Source: Deferribacter desulfuricans SSM1
GTDB taxonomy: Bacteria > Chrysiogenota > Deferribacteres > Deferribacterales > Deferribacteraceae
Reading direction: 5' to 3'
Assembly (NCBI RefSeq): GCF_000010985.1
Contig: NC_013939.1
Location: 1-64,000, forward strand
DNA: 64,000 nt
Below the pieces are notes generated by a model. The model was not told the origin of the DNA. It ran no database searches and saw only the letters and a list, made by a program, of their open reading frames with translations. A program made the position numbers and the translations under genes. The first letter of the stretch is position 1. The number at the start of each line of letters is the position of its first letter. Shown here piece by piece: positions 58,763 to 64,000 of the stretch.

Positions 58763-59572
58763 TTACTCCTCCTTAGCTTCTTCTTTTTCTTCTGCTTCTT
58801 CGCTTTCTACTATTTCATCAACAGGGATATCATCATCTTCTTCATTTTGGTTGGCTGCTGCCCTAACCTCTTCTAATAATTCTTCTTCGCGTAACTGCTT
58901 ACCTTCAAGAACTGCGTCAGCAATTCTACCCGCAATGAGTTGACAAGCACGAATTGCATCATCGTTACCAGGGATTGGAAAATCTACAAGGTCTGGATCA
59001 CAATTTGTATCTACAATCGCAACTATTGGCAAACCCAATTTTCTTGCTTCAAGCACTGCGTTCATTTCCCTTTTTATGTCAATAATAAAAAGTATATCAG
59101 GGATTTCCTGCATATCTTTAATACCATAAAGATTCTTTTTTAATTTTTCGTATTCCCTTTTAAGTCTTGCTGCTTCTTTCTTAGTGTAGTTCTTAATATA
59201 GTCAGAGTTAAACATCTCTTCTAATTCTTTCAATCTCTGAATACGGGTTTTAATTGTGTTAAAGTTTGTTAATGTACCACCTAACCATCTGTTGTTTACG
59301 TAAAAGCTTTGACATTTTTCAGCTGCTTCTTTGATTGCTTCTTGAGCTTGTTTTTTTGTGCCCACAAAAAGTACTGAAGCACCACCTTTAACCATGTCTC
59401 TGATGAATTCGTAAGCCTGGTTAAAACATTGAACTGTTTTTTGCAGATCAATTATGTAGATACCATTTTTCTTTCCAAAGACGTATTTTTGCATCTTTGG
59501 ATTCCATCTTTTTGTTTGGTGGCCAAAGTGCACACCTGCTTCAAGTAGGTTTTTGATTGAAATGTAAGACAT
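58763..59572 (-). CDS. rpsB: 30S ribosomal protein S2
   Basis: Small-subunit ribosomal protein. Signatures include [19 protein letters not shown] near residue 8, [20 protein letters not shown] and [25 protein letters not shown] given here in two parts ([12 protein letters not shown] and [10 protein letters not shown]). Length 269 includes an acidic glutamate-rich tail after about 235. It heads the rpsB-tsf operon behind a structured GC-rich leader and has AGGAGG before the ATG. Confidence 0.97.
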   Translation of the reverse strand: MSYISIKNLLEAGVHFGHQTKRWNPKMQKYVFGKKNGIYIIDLQKTVQCFNQAYEFIRDMVKGGASVLFVGTKKQAQEAIKEAAEKCQSFYVNNRWLGGTLTNFNTIKTRIQRLKELEEMFNSDYIKNYTKKEAARLKREYEKLKKNLYGIKDMQEIPDILFIIDIKREMNAVLEARKLGLPIVAIVDTNCDPDLVDFPIPGNDDAIRACQLIAGRIADAVLEGKQLREEELLEEVRAAANQNEEDDDIPVDEIVESEEAEEKEEAKEE

Positions 59573-59597
59573 ACTTCCTCCTTATTTGTTATTCCTC

Positions 59598-59656
59598 CGC
59601 CCTGGGTATTGGCATCAGCTTTTGCTGACACTCGCCAGATACCTGTTTGACGGGCG
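59598..59656 (-). ncRNA. Structured rpsB leader (probable S2 autoregulatory element)
   Basis: The 5' leader of rpsB is much more GC-rich than its surroundings. It can form nested stems on the minus strand: CGCCC/GGGCG outside, GGTAT/ATACC with TGG/CCA next, and TCAGC-AAAA-GCTGA inside. In E. coli and others an rpsB leader is bound by S2 for feedback control. Identity with a named Rfam family (for example t44) is not tested. Confidence 0.65.
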
Positions 59657-59725
59657 TGCGTTTTGGGAAGAAACTTCTAACACACAATTATTAAGAAATC
59701 AATAAAAAATTATTTAAGAAACCTA

Positions 59726-59760
59726 TTGACATTTACATATATACATATATTTATATATAC
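59726..59760 (+). promoter_or_regulatory. Promoter/operator region of the arsR-efflux operon
   Basis: TTGACA at 59726-59731 is a perfect -35 box; the -10 lies within the alternating AT tract that follows. That tract (ATATATACATATATTTATATAT) is largely palindromic, as ArsR operators often are, which fits autorepression. It is divergent from the rpsB leader. Confidence 0.5.
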
Positions 59761-59780
59761 GTAATTTTGGAGGTGTGAAT

Positions 59781-60047
59781 ATGGACGTATATGAGATTTA
59801 TTCAGAGAAATTAAAAGTTCTTGGACACCCTGTTAGGCTAAAACTTGTACATGGACTTAGCAGAAAAGAGTGTAATGTGACTAAAATGGCTGAGATGTTA
59901 GAAGTACCTCAAGCAATCATTAGCAGGCACTTAAGTCTTTTAAAAAATGCAGGTATTGTACATGGAGAAAGAGAAGGGAGTAGTATTTGTTACAAAGTGG
60001 TAGATGATAAAATAAAAAGAGTTTTAGACATTTTGTTGGAGGAATAG
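59781..60047 (+). CDS. ArsR-family transcriptional regulator
   Basis: Winged-helix repressor of 88 residues. The core has LKVLGHPVRLKLVHGL and the recognition helix VPQAIISRHLSLLKNAGIV near residue 45. The alpha-3 metal site is ECNVTKM, with only one cysteine where classic ArsR has CVC; a second cysteine lies in SSICYKV near the end. So the inducer may not be arsenite. The ATG at 59781 is chosen over the GTG at 59775 because GGAGG is seven bases before it. tolC follows after two bases, so the regulator is co-transcribed with the pump. Confidence 0.9.
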   Translation: MDVYEIYSEKLKVLGHPVRLKLVHGLSRKECNVTKMAEMLEVPQAIISRHLSLLKNAGIVHGEREGSSICYKVVDDKIKRVLDILLEE

Positions 60048-60049
60048 AT

Positions 60050-61360
60050 ATGAAAAAATCGCTTTTGGTATTACTTTTAACCTTAATATTAAGCAGTAAC
60101 ATTTTTGCAAAAGTTTTAACCCTTGATGAAGCAAAAAAATTGGTACTTGAAAATAATAGCCTCATTAAAGCTTACGAAATGGAAGCAAAATCAGCAAAGT
60201 ATAAGAAATACCAAGCGTATGGTGCTTATCTACCAAAATTAAATATTTCGGAAACTTATATGAGAAGTGATGAACCAGCAACTGCTGCTTTTGCAAAAAT
60301 GGCTCAAGGTAGATTTGATATGCAATATTTTGCAACACAATTAAAAAACCCTGAAAATGTTACGAATTTTGAAACAAAAGTAGAAATAATTCAGCCTATC
60401 TTTATGAATGGTAAAATCTTTTTTGGGATAAAACAGGCAAAAGAGCTAGAAAAAGCAAGTGAGTACAAATTATCGAGAGTGAAAGATAATGTCCTTTTTA
60501 ATACTTATCGTTCATTTTATGCTGTGGGTTTATCCAAAAAAGCTTTAGATGTGACGAAGAAATCTCTTGAGCGCACCAAAAGATATTATGAGATGGCGCA
60601 AGATTTTTACAAGAATGGTATGATAGTCAAAAGTGATTTGTTGGTAGCAGAAAGCTACTTATTGATGAATGAAGCAGCTATTAAAGATGCTGAAAAACAG
60701 GTGGAAGTATCAAAGAGTTATTTACAGCGTTTATTAAATGTTGATGAAGATGTTGATATTATCTGGAGTGAAACTGATATAAATTTAGATAGAAGTCTTG
60801 ATGATTATATAAAATTGGCTTTAGCAAACAGAGAAGACCTAAAAGCATATAAACATTATTTAAAAATTAATGATTATGAGGTAAAAAAAGCAAAAAGTTC
60901 TTTTTTACCTGAAGTAGCACTATTTGCAAATTATAAGCAAAATGATGACAAAATTTTTGGTGATGCTGGGACAGGTTTTACAGTAGGAGCTTATGCAAAA
61001 CTCAATCTATTCAACGGTTTTTCAGATTATAACAAAGTAAGGGAAAGTAAATCAAATTATTTATCACTTTTAAATAAGATAGCTGACTTAAAATTTCAAA
61101 TAAAAAGTGAAGTTAAAGAAGCTTACTATTCATTAAAAGCGTCAGAAAAGAAACTTGAAGCTGCAAAAAAGCAGGTGGAAAAAGCTTATGAAGCTTTAAA
61201 GATTACAGAAAACAGATTTAAAGAAGGGTTAGCCAAAGTTACAGAGCTTCTTGATAGAGAGGTAGAAGTAAAGGAGGCTGAGCTTCGCTTGCTTATGGCT
61301 GAATACAGTTTGATTGTGGATAAGGCGAAGCTTATGTTTGCAATCGGAATGATAAAATAA
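60050..61360 (+). CDS. TolC-family outer-membrane efflux protein
   Basis: Outer-membrane channel of a tripartite efflux pump, 436 residues. The signal peptide ends near IFA. Two related helical repeats follow (about 25-215 and 230-430), each with long amphipathic coiled-coil segments such as AEAEL-rich stretches and the typical N-terminal LTLDEAKKLVLENN. It lies between the ArsR gene and the membrane-fusion protein gene, so it is the pump's outer component. Confidence 0.92.
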   Translation: MKKSLLVLLLTLILSSNIFAKVLTLDEAKKLVLENNSLIKAYEMEAKSAKYKKYQAYGAYLPKLNISETYMRSDEPATAAFAKMAQGRFDMQYFATQLKNPENVTNFETKVEIIQPIFMNGKIFFGIKQAKELEKASEYKLSRVKDNVLFNTYRSFYAVGLSKKALDVTKKSLERTKRYYEMAQDFYKNGMIVKSDLLVAESYLLMNEAAIKDAEKQVEVSKSYLQRLLNVDEDVDIIWSETDINLDRSLDDYIKLALANREDLKAYKHYLKINDYEVKKAKSSFLPEVALFANYKQNDDKIFGDAGTGFTVGAYAKLNLFNGFSDYNKVRESKSNYLSLLNKIADLKFQIKSEVKEAYYSLKASEKKLEAAKKQVEKAYEALKITENRFKEGLAKVTELLDREVEVKEAELRLLMAEYSLIVDKAKLMFAIGMIK

Positions 61361-61379
61361 AAATTTAGGAGGATAGATA

Positions 61380-62561
61380 ATGAGAAAGTTGTATGCACTT
61401 CTTGTTTTGATAGCTTTTTTTGCTATATCCTGTTCATCTGGAAAAGAAGCTAAAAAGGAAGAGAGTATTTATACTCCAAAAAAAGTTAATGTAAAAATTT
61501 CTATGGTTACCAAGAAGAAAATAGCTGACATGGATACTTTTAGCGGTACAGTTTTTAGTGATACTACTACATTTTTAATGCCAAAAGTTGTTGGGTATGT
61601 GGAAAAGATTTATGTGCAAGAAGGTGAAACATTTAAAAAAGGTGATTTATTGATAAAATTAAAAAGTAAAGAGCTTGAAGATAAAAAAAGATTTGCTTTC
61701 GCATCGGTCAAAGAAGCAGATAATGGTTTAAAGCAAGCAGAACTTGGCATTGAAATGGCAAAAAGGCAATATGAACAAGCAAAAGCTGGATTTGAATTAG
61801 CGGAGAAAACATATAAAAGATTTCAAAATTTATTAAAAAATGAAAGTGTAAGTCAGCAAGAATTTGACGAAGTAGAAGCTAAATACAAAATGGCAAAAGC
61901 TTCTTTAGAACTTGCGGAGAAAAATTTGAATCTTGCTAAAGAGAAATATGAGCAAGTAAAGATTAAAAGAGAGCAGGCTTTGGCTGCGCTATCAGAAGTA
62001 AACACTTATTTATCATACACAGAAATCAAAGCTCCTTTTGATGGAATCGTTTTAGAGAAAAAAACTGATATTGGTAATCTTGCAGCACCTGGCGCACCTC
62101 TTTTGAAAATAGGTTCTAAAAAGACAGTTGTTTATGCCTTTGTAAATGAAGGGGTTTTAAATAAAATTAAAGTGGGTGATAATGTAAATGTTTTCATCCC
62201 TGCTATCAATAAAGGTTATGGTGCTAAAGTGTTGGAAATAAGTCCTGATGTTGATCCAGCTACTAGAAATTTCAAAATTAAACTTACTGGTTGTGATGCT
62301 TGCGTTCCTGGGATGTATGCAAAAGTGCAGGTTAAAGGTGATATGGATGATGTGATTGTTGTCCCAGAAAATGCAGTTGTTAAAAGAGGGCAGTTGGAAA
62401 TAGTTTTTGTGGATAAAAATGGTAAAGCAGAGCTCAGAATTGTAAAAACAGGCAGAAAATTTGAAGATGGAATCGAAATTCTTAGTGGATTAAAGCCTGG
62501 TGAGAGAATCGTTATCGAAAATGCTGATAAATTAAATGCAGGAGATATCCTGGAGGGGTAA
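61380..62561 (+). CDS. RND efflux periplasmic adaptor (membrane fusion protein)
   Basis: A 393-residue HlyD/AcrA-type adaptor. It is a lipoprotein: the signal segment ends in FFAISC near residue 18. A biotinyl-lipoyl half (about 65-90, PKVVGYVEKIYVQEGETF) is split by a long coiled-coil hairpin (about 95-200), then the second half YTEIKAPFDGIV and barrel and membrane-proximal domains with DPATRNFKIKL. AGGAGG precedes the ATG. It lies between tolC and the RND permease. Confidence 0.94.
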   Translation: MRKLYALLVLIAFFAISCSSGKEAKKEESIYTPKKVNVKISMVTKKKIADMDTFSGTVFSDTTTFLMPKVVGYVEKIYVQEGETFKKGDLLIKLKSKELEDKKRFAFASVKEADNGLKQAELGIEMAKRQYEQAKAGFELAEKTYKRFQNLLKNESVSQQEFDEVEAKYKMAKASLELAEKNLNLAKEKYEQVKIKREQALAALSEVNTYLSYTEIKAPFDGIVLEKKTDIGNLAAPGAPLLKIGSKKTVVYAFVNEGVLNKIKVGDNVNVFIPAINKGYGAKVLEISPDVDPATRNFKIKLTGCDACVPGMYAKVQVKGDMDDVIVVPENAVVKRGQLEIVFVDKNGKAELRIVKTGRKFEDGIEILSGLKPGERIVIENADKLNAGDILEG

Positions 62562-64000
62562 ATGATGGAAAAAGATAAAGAGTTAAAAGATAAAAATCAG
62601 GAAGTGGAAGCCTGTGAAATAAATGTTGATGAAGAGATTGAAGAATTAAAATATGGTATTGCAGAAAGGGTAGCAAAGGCATTTTTGCGCTCAAAAATTA
62701 CACCACTTTTAATTATTGCAGCACTTTTTATCGGTATAGTTTCTGTGATTATGACTCCAAAAGAGGAGGAGCCACAGATAGTGGTTCCTATGGTGGATAT
62801 ATTTGTTCCTTATCCTGGAGCTGGTGCAAAAGATGTGGAAAAAGTTGTTGTAGAGCCACTTGAAAAGCTGATGTGGGAAATCCCTGGTGTAGAATATGTC
62901 TATGGGACAGCGATGAATGATATGGGGATGGTAGTAGTTAGGTTTAAAGTGGGTGAAAATGAAGAAGAAAGTATAACTAAGCTGAAAACCAAGATTGATT
63001 ACAATATGGATAGGATGCCTCAAGGCGTAATGATGCCGATAATTAAGAAGAGATCTATTGATGATGTCCCTCAGGTTGCACTGACATTTTGGTCAGAAAA
63101 GTATGATTCATATACACTTAGAAGGATAGCTGCTGAGGTGGAGCAAAGATTAAAAGAAATCCCTGACATTTCAGAAACATCTATAATTGGTGGATACAAA
63201 AGGGTTGTGAGGATTGAGCCTGATATTACAGCTCTTAAATCATATAACCTTGACCTTTTTAGACTCTATGGCGCATTGAATATGTCCAATCAGTCCCTAA
63301 ACTCTGGTGAGATTACAGCCAACAATAAAACTTTTTATATTAGAGCGGGCGGTTTTTTTCAGAGTGTAGAAGATGTTAAAAATCTTGTAGTAGGCGTTTA
63401 TAATGGCAAACCTGTTTATTTAAAAGATGTTGCAAAAGTAAGCGATGCACCAGAGATACCAGATAACTATGTTTTAATCGGTTTCAATGAAAAGATATCT
63501 CCAAATCTTTATAATGCGGTAACAATATCTATTTCAAAAAGAAAAGGTAGCGACTCAGTTGTAGTAGCTGAGCATATTTTGGATAAACTTGAAACATTGA
63601 AGAAAACTATCATCCCTGAGGATGTGAAAGTTACAGTTACTAGAAATTATGGTGATACGGCTTATGAGAAGGTTAAAACACTCATTGAGCACTTATTGGG
63701 AGCTATCCTTGCTGTTATTATTGTTATGACTCTTACAATGGGGTGGAGAGCTGGTTTTGTAGTATTTGTGGCGTTACCAGTTACTTTTGCTCTGACACTT
63801 TTTGTTTATTACATGTTTGACTACACATTAAACAGGGTGACACTTTTTGCCCTAATATTTGTTGCAGGTCTTGTGGTGGATGATGCTATCATCGTTGTTG
63901 AAAATATGGAAAGGCATTTTAAGATATCCAATAAAAATCTGCTAAAGCGGGCAATACTTGCAGTGGGTGAAGTGGGCAACCCTACTATCCTTGCTACAAT
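62562..64000 (+). CDS. RND efflux permease (AcrB/HAE family), 3' end outside window
   Basis: Inner-membrane proton-driven pump; 479 codons are in the window and the frame is still open at the edge. After an unusual charged N-terminal extension of about 45 residues comes the first membrane helix (LLIIAALFIGIVSVIM). The periplasmic porter domain and the second group of helices follow, with LLGAILAVIIVMTL and the conserved LVVDDAIIVVENMERH (GxxxDDA-type motif). Substrate type is not decidable. The start follows GGAGGGG; ATG 62565 is an equally good alternative. Confidence 0.93.
   Translation, partial: MMEKDKELKDKNQEVEACEINVDEEIEELKYGIAERVAKAFLRSKITPLLIIAALFIGIVSVIMTPKEEEPQIVVPMVDIFVPYPGAGAKDVEKVVVEPLEKLMWEIPGVEYVYGTAMNDMGMVVVRFKVGENEEESITKLKTKIDYNMDRMPQGVMMPIIKKRSIDDVPQVALTFWSEKYDSYTLRRIAAEVEQRLKEIPDISETSIIGGYKRVVRIEPDITALKSYNLDLFRLYGALNMSNQSLNSGEITANNKTFYIRAGGFFQSVEDVKNLVVGVYNGKPVYLKDVAKVSDAPEIPDNYVLIGFNEKISPNLYNAVTISISKRKGSDSVVVAEHILDKLETLKKTIIPEDVKVTVTRNYGDTAYEKVKTLIEHLLGAILAVIIVMTLTMGWRAGFVVFVALPVTFALTLFVYYMFDYTLNRVTLFALIFVAGLVVDDAIIVVENMERHFKISNKNLLKRAILAVGEVGNPTILAT

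Noticed and set aside
62709-63023. 104-residue histidine-rich frame on the minus strand
   Set aside because: Antisense to the RND permease frame, which is open across the region and has clear family motifs; the histidine content is the complement of ATG/GTG-rich codons.

Overview
The window is AT-rich, densely coded chromosomal DNA from a Gram-negative bacterium. Evidence for an outer membrane: LpxC, TolC and RND efflux genes, TamB, and a BamA/TamA-type barrel. The menaquinone gene is of the futalosine type (mqnC), and there are MglAB polarity genes, a NikK/M/L/Q/O nickel transporter, rubrerythrin and a 2-Cys peroxiredoxin. I infer an anaerobic or microaerophilic bacterium, most likely of the Deferribacterota (Deferribacter/Calditerrivibrio-like). 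That name is an inference from gene content, not a database match. I saw no rRNA, tRNA, CRISPR array, prophage or intact insertion sequence.

Layout. 0-28 kb, plus strand: an origin-proximal block dnaN-recF-gyrB-gyrA-folD-mnmE-mnmG-rsmG with two perfect 16-bp parS sites. It is followed by a lipoprotein gene, then UPF0173-mqnC-histidine kinase-fapA-uvrA-amidase-tamB-tamA, nearly all overlapping or abutting. 28-28.6 kb: a peroxiredoxin with a strong promoter overlapped by a palindrome. 28.7-33.5 kb, minus strand: mglB-mglA-rng-rlmE-larB-small membrane protein, with rubrerythrin as a separate unit. 33.5-36.3 kb, plus strand: acyl-ACP thioesterase (apparently leaderless), a large exported protein of unknown function, and a very small membrane protein interrupted by an in-frame UGA.

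36.4-36.55 kb holds a 152-bp inverted-repeat element. 36.6-39.7 kb, minus strand: nickel ECF transporter nikK-nikM-nikL-nikQ-nikO behind a NikR-like operator. 40-49.6 kb, minus strand: lpxC, then a long overlapping operon hisB-hisH-hisA-pgpA-cinA-thpR-recA-pilT-recX-rplI-dnaB. 49.6-58 kb, plus strand: protoglobin-PsiE fusion, secA, recJ, rel/spoT and a DUF218 protein. 58-59.6 kb, minus strand: rpsB-tsf with a structured leader. 59.7-64 kb, plus strand: an ArsR-regulated TolC/MFP/RND efflux operon that runs off the window edge.

The most interesting item is the in-frame UGA gene at 36181-36339. It is translationally coupled to the gene upstream, and a hairpin with a small G-containing loop starts 16 nt after the UGA, as in bacterial SECIS elements. 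This makes it a candidate undescribed membrane selenoprotein. Also notable are an A11 run that splits recX from its normal C-terminus, the two parS sites without parAB at their usual place, the NikR-like operator, and a predicted leaderless mRNA.
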